Positions 11,290 to 25,100 of a stretch of 64,000 bases of DNA are shown piece after piece. The notes beneath the pieces are model-generated. The model was not told the DNA's origin, searched no databases, and was given only the letters and a program-made list of their open reading frames with translations. The position numbers and the translations under genes were made by a program. This stretch comes from Dillenia suffruticosa (lineage: Eukaryota > Streptophyta > Magnoliopsida > Dilleniales > Dilleniaceae). Numbering within the stretch: position 1 is the stretch's first letter; each line of letters begins with the position of its first letter. Location: NCBI GenBank assembly GCA_033439265.1, contig JAVTVX010000019.1, positions 6,021,501-6,085,500 of the forward strand, read 5' to 3'.

Positions 11290-12929
11290 ACTGAACTCTA
11301 ATAAATCTATCACCAATAAAGAAAATCTACGATTATCCTGGTGATGAAAAGCAAACAATCTTCCGGTGACAATCAACCAGTGCATAATTAGCTAATAACG
11401 AATCCATGTCTAGAATTACATCCAAATCTATCAACACCAATGGTAGCAAATCATTGCTAAAATCATGTTTCTAGAAACTCACAATTTAACTTCAATAAAT
11501 CTCAGTAACAAGAACCTTGTCTCCAAGCATGGTAGCAACCCACAACCGCTACTTTAAAAGTTCAGACTCTCAAGGCAAACGCATAATAAATGCTAATGAA
11601 ATGAATGAATCCATAGCACCCGGATCAATCAAAACACCAATATTACAAGAAAATAATTTCATTCTACCGTAATCACACCAGGTGACGCATGAGCCTCCTA
11701 CGCAGTAACTATATGAACTCTAGCTTGACCTCCCAGACCTGGTGACATACCCTGAGATCATCTCTACTGTGGTCAAGGTGGTAAGGCTGGTCTATGTGGT
11801 TCTAGCCTTAACAAAACTGGAGAAGTTGCTGCCTATTGAGCCAATAAAGGTCTAGGTAGTGGAATATGCTGTAAAGGAGCATGTTGTGACTGCCCGGGCC
11901 TAAGAGGACAATGAGAAGCATAATGGCCTAGTTGAAAACTTGTAAAACAAAGTCTCATTCCTCTCTCGCATGGCCCTGTATGAAGATTTCCACAAAAGGG
12001 ATACAATGGCCTCTTATGGGAGCTCTCGCCCTACACAAAATGACTCTTCTTTTCCTTTTTCTTCTTTATTCTCGAGCTTTGACTCCCGTTGGCCTTTTTC
12101 CCCGTAATCTTTCATGTCTATTCTCGGTAACTAATTCCAAAGCCTTTGCATTGTTCACTAGGTCCCAATAAATGGTAAAAGGCAGAGCTACCAGGTACAA
12201 CTGGAAGAAGAATCATACTCTTTTTCTAAATCTCTTTACTCTCTTTTCTTCTGTATCAACTAATTCTAGGACATAAACCAACAATCTAGCAAAGCGGTTT
12301 TTATACTGGTTAACATTCTGACTACCTTGTCTCAAATTCATAAATTTAAACATTTTCTGATCTTTAATAAAAGTAAGTACATATCTCTCATGAAAAATCT
12401 AAGTAAAATCACCCCAGCAAACATACCAAAGATCATTCCCATATCGGAGTCTCAACTCCGAACTCCACCAATTATAGGTAACTTCCTTCAGATAATGGGT
12501 GGCAAGTCTAACCTTGTATTCCTCAGCAACCATAAATTCAAAGAACAGCATTTTTATATCCACAATCCAAGTCTCTATAGCCTGAGGATCATTACTTCCT
12601 GAAAAAATCATTAGTTCTATCTTCCCAAACTCAGTTATCAATTTCTGAAACCAATGATCCTTTCGACACATACTAGTGTTCTCTCTATCTCCAAGTCCCT
12701 CTCCATACTTAGTGGCTCTCTGATCCCTACCTGATATAGTCTGATTTGATTCAAAACCAATTGATACGTCTGGAGTTGTTGAAACTGATATAGCTGAGGA
12801 AGTAGAGGTGGCATGAATAGCTGAAGAGAAATCTGTAGTTTCACTCCCTATCACCAGTTGAGACAATCTTTCTGTCAATCTGCGAATGTCTCCGGACATA
12901 GTACTAACTATAGTCACTAGAGCATCCAA
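11290..12929 (-). pseudogene. gypsy gag and protease remnant (minus strand)
   Basis: Gag starts at an ATG at 12929 (MDALVTIVSTMSGDIRRLTE) and stays open to a stop at about 12399. Beyond that the same frame continues readable to about 12190 (IFHERYVLTFIKDQK, NLRQGSQNVNQYKNRF). The core motif YLKEVTYNWWSS is typical of chromovirus Gag. A zinc-knuckle remnant with the second Cys changed (CFTSFQLGHYASHC) lies near 11925-12010. The aspartic protease follows at 11660-11290 with VLIDPGAMDSFIS and ILDMDSLLANYALVDC, and internal stops. The parts are out of frame with one another, so this is a relic. Confidence 0.8.
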
Positions 12930-13040
12930 AACTTATCACAAATCTACCTCTGGTGGTCTCTAAATACTGGGTATGGCTCCTGTTCTGTTCATCATCTCTT
13001 GGTTCCCCTTCTAGAGGCATTTCATAGTACCTACCATAGT

Positions 13041-13826
13041 CATCAGCAGTTTCTTCAACTCACTAAATTTCTAGATCAAAGAAGCACAAAATGTGAAATG
13101 CACTTGTCCACTGCACAGTCATTTCATAGAAGGACCTTACAACATGATATTACGCTTTGATTTGCATTGGAACCAAAAGGAACCAATTGAAGATGATGGG
13201 CATGAAGCAAATCTTCCAGCCATTGTCGATCATCTTTTGTTTTTGAAGAAAACCCTGGATTGTTCTACCGTGACAAATTTAAGTAGAATTCTTTTATGGT
13301 TTGATTAATTTCATAGTCTGCCACATTCTTGGTGCACTTCAAGAGGTGACAGCCATCTAAAGGTTGACTTAATTGCTCATTTGGTTCTTATAATCTTAGC
13401 CTCTCCATTACTAGCGTTAAGTTCTATTTGAAAAATCAATGAACTAAAACTCAATTGGAACCATCTCTCTTCATCTTGTAAAGTTCTCGATTTTGAGTTT
13501 TTTTATGTACCCAAAAAAAAGTGTCGTTAGAGAAACCTTTTCTTAACTCAAATTTATTTTTATTTTTATTTTATTTTACTTAATAATATTTTTTTAATCA
13601 AAATGAACAATTTTAATAAAAATATATATATAATATTTTTACAAATAAAAGTGAAATTTTTATAAATATTATATTAATGATTTTTTGTATTCAAAATCTT
13701 GTCTAGTCTCAGCTTTTACAGATGCATCCATGGAGTATTGTCACTAATTAAATGTCAAATTGCAATTTTTTTTTCTTCTAACAATGGAGTGGGAAAAGTT
13801 TTGACTTTAAAAGTTATTTATTCTAA
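13041..13826. repeat. Long direct repeat, copy 1
   Basis: The interval begins ATCAGCAGTTTCTTCAACTCA and matches 17367-18143 in the same orientation over about 780 bp with scattered differences. It lies next to the gag end of the gypsy relic on one side and the Tat-like pol fragment on the other. The two copies might be LTRs of the 13.8-17.3 kb fragment, but I cannot find clear TG/CA ends, a primer-binding site or a target duplication. No gene is recognised in it. Confidence 0.7.
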
Positions 13827-13879
13827 TTAAATGTTGATGATGGCATAATGAGCAGCCTTACGGCTCAACTTGTTGGTTT

Positions 13880-16500
13880 CGGAGGGTGAGTTCGATAATT
13901 GCTTGTGATTCACATAAACTTCTATGGGGTCTTTCCAACTCAGTGAGCCATTTACTAACAGGACCTATTTGGGTTTTTCGATGTTGGGGCATGGCAGACT
14001 CTCTATGTAGACAATGCGGCTGGTTACCAATAAATCAGACCTGGCTAACTTTAAGAGCATGTCAGCTCATGCATTCTTGGACTGAGAGATTTATTTTATA
14101 TCCACTTTGTCGAATTTATCTAGCACTGGGTGTATCTTAGATTGTTGACTCTTTAGTCTCGTAGACCCCCTTAATCTGCTTAACAACCAACTGGCTATCG
14201 GCGAAGACCCATATGCTTCGGGCTCCTAATAGCGCCGTAATCCGTAACCCAATTAAAAGAGTTTTGTACTCGGCCTAATTGTTGGTCGCTCGAAGTCAAA
14301 ATGGAGGGTATATTTAGTTTTAAAATTATCTGGTCCCATTAGGATGAGTCTGGCTCCACTTCCCGAAGAATTAGACGACCCGTTAACACGGAGGGTTCAT
14401 TCTAGTTGCAAGTGTTCTTCTTTGTCACTTGCAAGGGGTTACTCGATAGTTGTCGGGAACTCGAGGATAAAGTCTATGAGGGTTTGACCCTTGATAGTCA
14501 ATCTCTGCTGGTATTCAATATTTAACTCATCTAATTTGATACTCAACTTGATGAGTTGACTTGAGATATCCCTCTTCTATAAAATCTACTTCAGGGGCTT
14601 ATTGATCAGCACTACGGTGGTGTAGGCTTGGAAATAAGGCCAGAGATATCTAGTGGTGATAACCAAAACAAAAGCTATCTTCTTGATGGGTCTGTAGTTT
14701 ATCTCGGATTCGTGGAGTATGTGGCTGACATAGTATACTAGCTTTTGTACGGTAGACTCCTGCCTCACATAGACATGGCAGAGGGCGTGGTTAGAAATAG
14801 AAAGGTAAAGATATAGTTTTTCACCAGGGTTTGGTCTAGAGAGGAGCGGAGGTAACATGAGATATTTTTTTAGCCTTTCGAATGCGACCTAACATTCAGA
14901 CATCTATGTGGACTTCTGAGATTTCTTTAGGACATTGTAGAAGGTTTTATATTTTTCCTGCACTTTTGATATGAATTTATTTAGGGCTGCAATCTTACCA
15001 TGAGACATTACACATCCTTTATTGTCCTCGGCAGTGCTATGTCAATATGGTTTGAATTTTCTCCGGATTTGCCTCAATTCCCTAGTGTGTAATTAGAAAG
15101 TCTATGAATTTCCCGGATGTGACCAGGAAGGTGCACTTCCCAAGGTTTAGCCTCATGTTGTATCGCTCTACTATTTGGAATGTCTCTTCTAAGTCTGTAA
15201 CATGATTGTCAGCATTAGAGTTTTTTATGAGTATGTTACCAACATAGACCTCCACATTTCTATTACATTGTTCACTGAAGACCCTATTGACTAGGTGTTG
15301 AAAGGTTGATTCGGCATTCTTGAGGCCGAACGATATGACTTTGTAACAATAGGTATCAAACTCCGTAATAAAGCTAGTTTTTCCTTATCTTCGAGGGTCA
15401 TATGTATTTGATTGTAATCAAAGTATGCGTCCATGAAATTGAAGAGCTAGTGGCCATTTGACTTGTCAACTAACGGGTCGATGTTATTGACACGCCTTAT
15501 TGAAATCGGTAAAGTTTACGCATATTCTCCCCTTCCTGTTTGCTTTTATTTACCATGACTATATTGGCTAACCACTCGTAGTATTTTACTTCTTGGATAA
15601 ACTCTGTTACTAAAAGCTTTTGAATCTCTCTTATATCATACGTTGGCATTCTAGTGCGAGCACCATTTTCTTTTACTTGACGGGTTTGCGACTAACGTTT
15701 ATAGTCAGCTTATGAACTATGACCAAGGGGTGAATGCCCGGCACGTATTCAGAGGACCAAGCGAAGACACTGAAATGGTGTTGCAGACAATCTATAATTG
15801 CCTTCTGAAGGGATGTCGGTAAGTAAGCATCAACCTGGACGATCTGATCGAGTGTGTCGGTGATGGGAATTTCAATTATCTCATTTCCAGATTATGGTTT
15901 CGATTGTTGTTTGGTATCATCTCTGAGTTCCATAATGTCGACTGCTAAGAGTTTCCCTTCCTTTCCCAGTATAGGGACAATTAATGGATCAAGGTCGCCG
16001 TGAAGTGTAGCGATCCCCAAGAGCATTCTGAATTTGACCTTTTTGTGTTTAGTGCTCGATAATGTTTCGAAACCATTTAAGCTAAGACGACGTAGGATGG
16101 CATTGTAAGGGGACAGAAGTTTTACCACATAAAAAGTGGTTCTGATAACAGCATGATGGAGAGACGTTCCTAGTGATACAATGAGCGAAATAAGGCCTTC
16201 TGTCTGTATGTATTCACCAACAAACCCTCTAACGGGCTAATCGAGGGATTGAAAATGTGATAGGACAAAACCCATTGCTAAAAGACATCCCAGAAAAGGA
16301 TGTCGTGTTCCGCTCCTTGATCCACGAAAATACTCTTGACTAGGTAAGAACCAATTCTTGTTGTGATTATTAACGGATCATTTTGTTGGATATAAACTCC
16401 CGTCAAATCATCATCATCAAAGCCAATTATTGGTCTCATTCTTTTGACTAATGTCATGATGGAGAGAAGAACACAGTAGCAAGGGCTGTTTTGGGTTAGG
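13880..16500 (-). pseudogene. Tat-like Ty3/gypsy pol relic (minus strand)
   Basis: The protease-RT linker lies at 16128-15892 (YNAILRRLSLNGFETLSSTK, typical YNxILGRPxLN). RT follows at about 15560-15200 (CVNFTDFNKAC, FDTYCYKVISFGLKNAESTF, RNVEVYVGNIL). The catalytic YVDD has become YVGN. The RT-linked RNase H remnant is at 14858-14586 (LVYYVSHILHESEINYRP--KIAFVLVI). A second, archaeal-type RNase H at about 14370-14160 (WVFADSQLVVKQIKGVYETK) points to the Tat lineage. No convincing integrase is present toward 13880. Frames are broken repeatedly. Confidence 0.75.
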
Positions 16501-17366
16501 AATCAGTCTATTCTCACGGACGATACCAATCTATCAGAAGTGGGTTAGACTCCACAGATAATGACTCTACTAACTCATATAGGATGGCTTGACTATCTGG
16601 CAATCTCGAACGACAAGATCTACAAAAAACCGCCAGAGGATGTTTCAGCGGGAAGACTTCAATGCTCAAATTAGAGAGTGTTTTTTTTAAATGGGAGAAA
16701 CAGACTGATATCGAAAGAAAGCAAGAGAACTCTATATGCTTTGTGTGTTCTATGCAAGTCAAGAGTACTTATTTACACGATAGATGCATTAAAGTTTATA
16801 TATCATTTTTTTTTTGTGAGAGTCGTGTGCATGCGGGTGATAAATCCCTAATTTTCTTATAAGAGTGTCTCAAAATTTCTGAAAATCAGATCGTAGGATC
16901 CTTTAAAATTATTAAATCTTACTCATTTGGGAAATTCAGATCATCATGGAGATTCTTTTCCATATAGGTTACGATTGTAGACTTTTTTTCTATTTACGTA
17001 AGATTTTTCTCCTTTTTTTGGAGGAGTGAAAATTGTTTTAACAGATTGGACAACTTATACCAGTGCCTAGGAGGTCTAGGGATCGATCGGTCGAGATACT
17101 GAGTAATTGGTTATTGAGAGATAAAAGGTGATCGGTGAACACCAAGAGGGTTTGTTGATGTTTGTGGGCCTGACAATCTTTGGGCCCCATATGATTTGGA
17201 CCATGTACTATCAATTACATACCCATGCATTTCCCTTTTTTTTGGTGTAGTTCATGATCCTTGTCTCAACATATAGGCGTTAAAACAAAGAGATGAATAT
17301 CTGGTGAGGGAGATTGTTCTTCTGAGACACGGGATAGACGGGAGCAACTCGCACAACACCAAAGCA
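16501..17366. other. Upstream part of the Tat-like relic, no gene recognised
   Basis: About 870 bases lie between the pol relic and repeat copy 2. There are several short frames but none with recognisable similarity. It may be decayed gag or leader sequence of the same element. Confidence 0.35.
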
Positions 17367-18143
17367 TCAGCAGTTTCTTCAACTCATTACATTCTAGACC
17401 AAAGAAGCACGAAATGTGAAATGCATTTGACCACTGCGTAGTCATTTCATAGAAGGACCTTACAACATCATATTTCGCTTTGATTTGCATTGGAACCAAA
17501 GGGAACCAATTGAAGCTGATGGGCATGAAGCAAATCTTCCGGCCATTGTCGGTCACCTTTTGTTTTAGGAGAAAACCCTCGATTGGTTTACCGTGACAAA
17601 TTTAAGTAGAATTCTTTTATGGTCTGATTAATTTCATAGTACTGCCACATTCTTTGGTGCACTTCAGGAGGTGAAGGACTGTCTAAAGGTTGACTGAATT
17701 GCTCATTTGGTTCTTATAATCTTAGCCTCCCTCTTAGAGCCTCCTCTTAGAGCCTCCCCATTACCGGCAGTTAAGTTATGTTTGAAAATTCAATAAACTA
17801 TAACTCAATTGAAATCATCTTTCTTCATCTCGTAAAAATCACAAATTTGAATCTCTTTATATATATATAAAGTGCTATTTGAAAAACCTTTACTTAACTC
17901 AAATTTATTTTTATTTTATTTTACTTAATAATATTTTTTAATCAAAATGAATAATTTTAATAAAAAAATATAAGATTTCTGCAAATAAAAGTTAAATTTT
18001 TATAAATATTGTATTAATAATTTTTTGTATTCAAAATCTCCTCTAGTCTCAGCTTTTACAAATGCATCCATGGAGTATTGTCACTAATTAAATGTAAAAC
18101 TGCAATTTTTTTTCTTCTAACAAAGGTGTGGGAAAAGTTTTGA
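17367..18143. repeat. Long direct repeat, copy 2
   Basis: Second copy of the repeat at 13041-13826. It includes an extra partial duplication of CTCTTAGAGCCTCC near 17731-17758. Short frames inside it are not conserved between the two copies, which argues against a coding function. Confidence 0.7.
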
Positions 18144-19140
18144 CTTTAAATATGCTCTAATTAAGTATGCAAAATTGTTCACCAATCTGCAAGCAGACAC
18201 AAAACGCAGCTCCAAAGTTCATAACTATTAACTATGACCATATGTATTAATTGACTATAAATTTTAGTTCATAAGATCTCTTAATTACCATAATAAATAC
18301 ATAATAATATTCAAGATTAGATGGAGAGACAGTACAAGAAAAGTGAGCTTTTTTTTAACTATTTGGTGAAAATTTTGAATAAGAAAATAAAATATGGTAT
18401 GAGAATTCTTCCTTATTTATTTCTTTAAGTCTCCAAGAGAATAATTTATTAAAAAGAGGAAAAATTGAGTCGCAATGTTATTTTTTCAAAGGTGAATAAC
18501 AGGTTGAGAAGCCACGCGTGACCATCAAAAACCATGTGTCTCCAAACGCGGCAACAGTACAATGGGATCTGGTGTACAAAAGTAATTTCCAAAGCTTTCA
18601 AGGTCGCTTCTACCTCTTAGCAACCGATATAGATTCTGAAGAGTGTCCATAGCTAGCCGGTGGAGAAGACCCTCCCCTACTCAAAAGTTCTAAGAGATGT
18701 ATTTGGGAAGAGGGGAGAACTTATCTTTTTTATGGATCAGGATAAGCTATAATGAGAAAAACATCTAAACATCCAACTTTAATGGATAAGAGACTAATCT
18801 GCAACATAAGACCTTCGGGATTCAATAGCCCCATGACTTGATTGGGATTAATCCATTGACTTCAGTTTCAATCGACTGAATAACAAGAAGAAAAACAAAG
18901 GCATCTTTTGAAAACTATGATAGAGCCAACAACATTTCCCATTACAGATCCCACAGTTGTATTCATTGATCGTGAACTAAGGGAACAATATTATTTAGTG
19001 ATTACAATAAGGAATAGCCACCTACCGTGGCAACCATGGTGCTAGCAGAAAATGGATTCAAAATCCCAATGTGTAATGTAAATTCAATATCAACTTGCTG
19101 CAAATTAGATCACAGAGACAAATGTGGTGCCGACCAACTG
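18144..19140. other. Intergenic AT-rich sequence and 3' flank of the ACX3 gene
   Basis: No coding sequence is recognised. The 3' untranslated region of the minus-strand acyl-CoA oxidase gene should occupy the right-hand part from 19140 downward, but no polyadenylation site can be fixed from sequence alone. Confidence 0.5.
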
Positions 19141-22100
19141 CTATTGTACTGAGGACCAAGAATTTGATTCAAGCCAGTTGAAGGCTATAGGGCTTAAAAA
19201 TGCATCAGGGATGCCAAACGAGTCAACCAAGGCAAGAGCATGCAATCGCAATTCAGAACAGAGTTTTGTCACTTCTTTTCTCACTGCAGCAACATGGTCC
19301 GTAGACAAGTAGCCATATCTTAGGAATGAAGAGTCCTCCTCCAAGGTAATCAACGCATACATGGATCTTACATGACCCAAAATCTCCTACAGAGGAATAA
19401 AAATGCTGAATCTTCAGTGAAAAGGGTGTCAGCCTACTTTCTACATTTTCTGCACTCACTTAGGAGTTGCAAATAAACATTTAATGAGGTATTGGATTTG
19501 TGCATGAAATATTATTCATGCATCATTCAACCACATGAAATGATTGAAGCAAAACTAGGTTAAAGCATCAAGATTAAAGATTAGCCCTTCAGCCTATATT
19601 TGATGCTATATTGTTCAAATTCTAGCCAATTTAATAGAGCCAACAGGTGCTGAAGTTGCCTCTTACAGAAACCTAGATCTAAGGCATAATCCAGCAAATG
19701 TATATAGCAACAAAATAAAGGCATTATTTTGGATGATAAGAGGCTTTTTGTGCAAAAGAATTCCATGCTGGTGACATCTTCTAAGCAGTTTAAAAGGAAT
19801 TACCTTCAGAGGGCCAGCAGTCAAGGCTCTCTCAACCTCGGTAAAGGTCTGCAAAATTGCTCGATCTGAAAAGGCTCTACCTAGGTCCTGTGCAATTTGA
19901 TAACTCTGTTGCAGAAAAGGAAAACCAACATATTGAATAAGCAAACAACGAGATTATACACAGGCTGCAAGCGTGCATGAAGGGGTGGGAGGGGAGTTTC
20001 TCACCAGAATGAAGGCATATTCTTTGTTTGTCCCTTGTGCTTGATGCTCAGAGACTTCAGCAACAAAACGACTTAATAAATCACGCTCTCTCAAGCAGAA
20101 GACATTTGTCTGATGCAGATGACAGGTAAGATACAATAACATGCCCATACTGCAAGATGAATAAGCTAACCTAACATGTACTGAACCATGACTACAATAC
20201 CTGGAACTGGCTGCACCTAAGAGTAGAACTTGTGAGCTGAGAAGGGATGACAGGACAAGGTGTGTTCAAATGTTCTAATCCCAACCCTTTAAATAGCTTA
20301 TTTCCTTTCTTAGCTGCTATATATTCTCCAAAGAGTGCCTTGCTAATCTGCATACACAATTTAACGTTGTAAGCCCCTTGCTTTGACCACTCCCAATAAG
20401 AGATGGTATGAACTGGAGTGATGTCAATAGCTGTATATCATTTCAATAATGTGATAGATCAATATATCTATGAAGCCACTGAATTTCTGAAGAAAAGTTG
20501 TTACTTGACATTATCGACACAACCAGGTATAGTAGGAAAGATACACTCAACCATACAATATCATGGTCCTGTTAGTTTATGAAATGAAAGGGGAAAATTA
20601 CATGTTAACAAAGCCTTTTGGGGGGGGGGGGGAGGGGATAACACTGCACACGGTGAGCAAACTAAGGAAAGAAGAAAAAGAAGGTGCATTGAAACAAAAG
20701 ACTGTCCAAGAAGACGGAGAGAAATGGTCCAAATGGACTTTCCTTCATAGATTGCTGAATTTCATGGCAACTGATTATTCCTCAGTCCATACGGTGCAGA
20801 ACTAGCATCAAAACCACAATACAGAACATACCATTGCAAGTCTTCCTACAGCATCCTTGAAGCTGTTTCATGAATTTTACATCAGAGCATCCAATGACAA
20901 AATCCTAGATCCATAAAAATTCATATACTAATAACTAACTGTCACTTTATCTAAAGATCTCAAATAAGAGAATGTAACTTATTATTAGCCATTAGAGTTG
21001 TTTCATGAATTCTATACCCAAGCAGCCAATGACCAAATCCTATTTTGTAAAATGAGTATCCTAATACCTAAATGTCGCTTCATGCAAAGATATCAAATAT
21101 GAGAATACAATTGATCCTAATTGTTGGACTATGTGAACAAACCCCCCATTCTCTTGCTGCAAGATATTCCTACATCATCTGTCATGCCAGATGTATGACA
21201 AGAAGAATTCAACTTAGATTTGGCAACTATCTCCTTTACTCAGTTAATGACACAAAACTTGTTAAATTATACATGCCAATACATAACACTTGGTTCAAGA
21301 TCACATGATTTATTTTACCACTCTAGAGGCTGCTCCCAAATTGCCACTGTTGGTGTGTCTACTTGTGAGAATGGCATATGCATGCTGTAAATTCAAGAAA
21401 CATATTAAGTTCATGAAGTCCTGCATCGGGTGACTAATCAACCACAATGAAATTCAGACGTCTCATTTGATTGTCTACAGTGTAGGTATTTCTGGTACAT
21501 GCGTACGTAAGTGGCATTACCTGCTGCATTAAAACATTGTTGTCCCCCTCGAATGTTGACTGCACATCATATTCAGCTTTCATATGACCAATACGATTTT
21601 CAGTCTTCAAACCTTGTCCGCCACAAGCTTCACGGCACTCCTGATAGAGAAAACTTTTGATCATCTTAAGACATATTGAACAATATTGCTGATCACTTCA
21701 ACAAAAGAATAACAGTCTGTGACCTGAAGGGTTTGCATGTTATGCCAGGTTGTAGCAGCCTTGAATGCACTTGAAACAACATGGATAGTTTTGCTTAGTT
21801 CAGGTGTCCTATTTACATAAAGCGTCTTCAAGTAATTTGCAGCAAAACTCATGGCATATCTGCAGAAAAAGCAAAGGAAGAATTTAGGAGTCAAAAAGTT
21901 CAAGCTTATTATCAGATCAATGGACATCAAAATGTAAGTTGAATGGACTAGTTTTCGTAGCAAAAATTTACAAATCCGGTGGATTGTTTAAGGCAGCCCT
22001 AAATGGATCATAAGGATACACAATTGCTATTAGTTTCTCTTGATGACATATTACACATTAATAAAACACCTCTTGGCCTTCAACAAGTGGCCCCGAAGTA

Positions 22101-25100
22101 TAATGTTAAAATTCACGTAACCTATCTTTTCTGCTACTGCTTCTTTGTCCTCCAAGTAAGGAGTTAAAGGAACATACCAAATCCAAAGTCGAAAGAAAGG
22201 AAGCACAATATAGAACAGAGAATACTGTAGTAACCAAAGGGCCATCTCTGATTTAATCAACTTAGATAATACATGTTATAAATCCTGTCCTATGACAGCT
22301 ATAGAATCTGATAAGGATATAAAATTGTGTAAACATAGGCTACCATAATGGCAGAACCACCAGAAAACTCAAAATGTATATGGAAGACATTAAATTTGAG
22401 ATCATTATAAATGGCACGAATATGCAACGGACCTAAGCCTAATACAATTCAATATACCCGAGGCCTGAAATATTTCCATGCAAACACAAAGAAGCCTGTA
22501 ACATCTATAAAGATTTAAAAAGTTTGAAACCCCTTAGTCCTGAATGCATCAAATGCATGACAAGCCAGAGCCTGATAAAGCCTATGCAAATGGCTACACT
22601 GTTTTCAACCAAAAAGTGACCCCATTTCCAAGAAACGCATATTTGGTAAAACAGCAAGCAAAGCAGATCTAAGAAGCTAACTTCCCATTTTCTTCCTAAA
22701 AATTCTAAGGTAATCAACCAGGAATCATACAAGATAAGCCAAACGGGAGAATAACAATGAGTCAACTAGTACTGACAGCAGATCTAAAAGGTAAACTAAA
22801 CTGCCTTGACATTTGCAAGACAGGTTAAAGGGAGAATGACATCATCAAAAGAGTTAAAATTAAAATGTAAAGGCAACATTCACATCCAACTTTTCCGTTA
22901 TGAAAGTATATTATCCACGAAGAAGCTTACTCGATGGTCCAGGGTAGATAGAAGAAGTTTATCATCATGACAGTTTGATCTTAGGATCACCATATAAGCA
23001 GTAAAAGGAACTACTTACGTCTTTGCAAGAAGAGGTAAGAGGCGGCGTTGATGACTCGGGTAGTCAAGCAATAACATTTCAGGTTCATTTGGTGCAACAG
23101 AAAAGGCCCTTCTTGTCAATGCATACCTTATGGCAATGGCTAAACCAACCTGGTACCCAAAAAAAAAGGGGTATTATAACGAGAAAAATTAATTAACAAT
23201 GGCATGACAGAGTTATTGTTTCATTGATAAAGATTCAGAACAGGTCAGGCCATCTATGAAAGAAACTACCATGCTTTACTTTTGTACCTTAGCTGAGTAA
23301 ACAGCATTAACTGCGATGTTTACACGGCCAGATGTCAAAGGTGCCAGAAATGCTGCAAATCTCTGCATAGAAATAAATTCCGTAAGTTTCTCCCAGATAC
23401 TTGTATGCAGGCCACAGCTAAGGTCTTGTAAAATAAGTTGTTTGCAAATGAAGAGTTTGTCAATCTGAAACAACAGTGACCTGATCTGGGTCTTTAATTG
23501 AACTCAGGTATTGTCCATCTGGTGAAACATCCGCCACTGAATTAAGCAAATTTTCTCTAGGGATCCGAACATTGTCAAACCTGAATTTACAGAGCAAACT
23601 CCTGGTTTAGAGATAAACATATCTTCAACACAGTTTTAAAACAAAAAACATAAACGTGTGTTTGTACTACCAGATTCGCCCATTGTCAACACCATTTAAA
23701 CCGATTTTATGACCACAATCAGCTATTCGGATGTTTGGGCAGATATTTCCATCCAAATCTCTGATCTGAGCTATAAATGCATGCACTCCTTGATTCTTTC
23801 CATTTATATTCAGCTGTGAAAAAACTATCGTGTGCGTTGCATGCTGAAAAAGCATCCAAAGAGAAATTTGTTGGTGAAATTAAGCTTGAGAAGCATTTAT
23901 ACGAGAAACATTTTTCAGCAGTAACTATTTTCATTTGAAGTTTTCTCCAAATAAAGGCATCTGCATACATTTGCTGCTCCTCCAATCCAGTACTTCTGAG
24001 CTGATTCACAAGGAGTGTTAACCACAAATTCTCCAGTTTTGGAATCATATGTTGTGACAGTTTCAATTCCTCGAACCTGAAATAGTGACCTTTATTGATT
24101 AGCACAAATGAATAACCACAGGTAGCATCAGGAAGAATGAAAAACATGAAAACCAAAATCATAAGTTCACATACATTACTGCCATGCCCCAATTCAGACA
24201 TTGCAAAACAACCCTTGACAGCATAATTCTCTGTGGCCCTCAACCACTTGTCATGATGGCGTTTTGTACCAAAAAATTGGATTGCTCCACCCCTGAAAAT
24301 TATTAACAAAGAGGGCACCTAATGAAAGTTACATTCTTTCTTTTACTTGAATGTAACAACATAATAAACAGAGAAGGCAAAACTGGTAGTATTGTGCAGC
24401 AGGAAGCCATATACAAAAGCATAGCAGGCAACCGTACATTGCAAGAAGGAGAATTGTGCATTAAACAAACACGATACCTGTGTCACTGTTTCAGAGATCA
24501 AGATACTTATGCTGAAAATGTAAAATACAAATTTTAGTATGTAATGACCATGAATCACCACAACAAATCATCATACCAAGAAAATAAAATCCCTCCCCCC
24601 CCCCATTAAACTAAATTTAATTTCCAGGAGATGAATGACATTTGATGACATGACTGATGATGATACTCAAGGACAAGTTAAATGGCCCCAAACAAATGAA
24701 GAAAAGGCAACCAGCACTTCTCTGGGTAGAAATTCTTTCACAACATATATTGTATTGGAACAGACGACTGCAACAAAGAATATAATAAGAGAACTAGCAT
24801 AATTTAATATCTAAGAAAGAAGCTCAAGAAGCTTTATTGCTAGAAAGTATCGATTTCAAGAACCAAGATGATTGCAAAGAATACAACAAAGATTCAATTG
24901 TCCATATGCAGTAACAAAAATTACAATTTTAACTCAAAGTTCACAAAAAAAGGATTGAAACCAGTTTCCTCCAAGTTTTCAAAGACCACAGGAGATGGAC
25001 TAGTTTATTGATGAAAAGGCAAACGTGACAAGGGTATACTTGGAAATGAAGTACAAGTAAGATCTCAAAGGAGAGAGAGAATTAACATCATCCATAAAGG

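Larger units (their letters stand above)
1025..13036 (-). mobile_element. Degenerate Ty3/gypsy (chromovirus-like) retrotransposon, minus strand, split by three insertions
   Basis: Read on the minus strand the gypsy domains occur in normal order: gag 12929-12180, a damaged zinc knuckle near 12010-11925, protease 11660-11290, RT about 9670-9000, RNase H from 9000 to 8765 and on at 2483-2200, integrase and C-terminal region 2000-1200. The order is interrupted by the CACTA at 9942-11276, by the Athila-like element at 2489-8759, and at 1024 by another CACTA. Removing the Athila-like element joins the RNase H motif SYKENYPTHDLE across 8765/2483. Many stops and indels make it inactive. The LTRs were not recognised; the 3' LTR should lie left of the window, and the 5' end is lost or hidden near 13040. 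Confidence 0.8.

Noticed and set aside
17266-17556. 96-codon minus-strand frame in repeat copy 2
   Set aside because: The equivalent frame is broken in repeat copy 1 and no family is recognised, so coding capacity is not supported.
20621-20636. Poly-G run in ACX3 intron 9 and poly-C run near 24594
   Set aside because: Homopolymers in introns, probably slippage-prone. No regulatory meaning can be supported.
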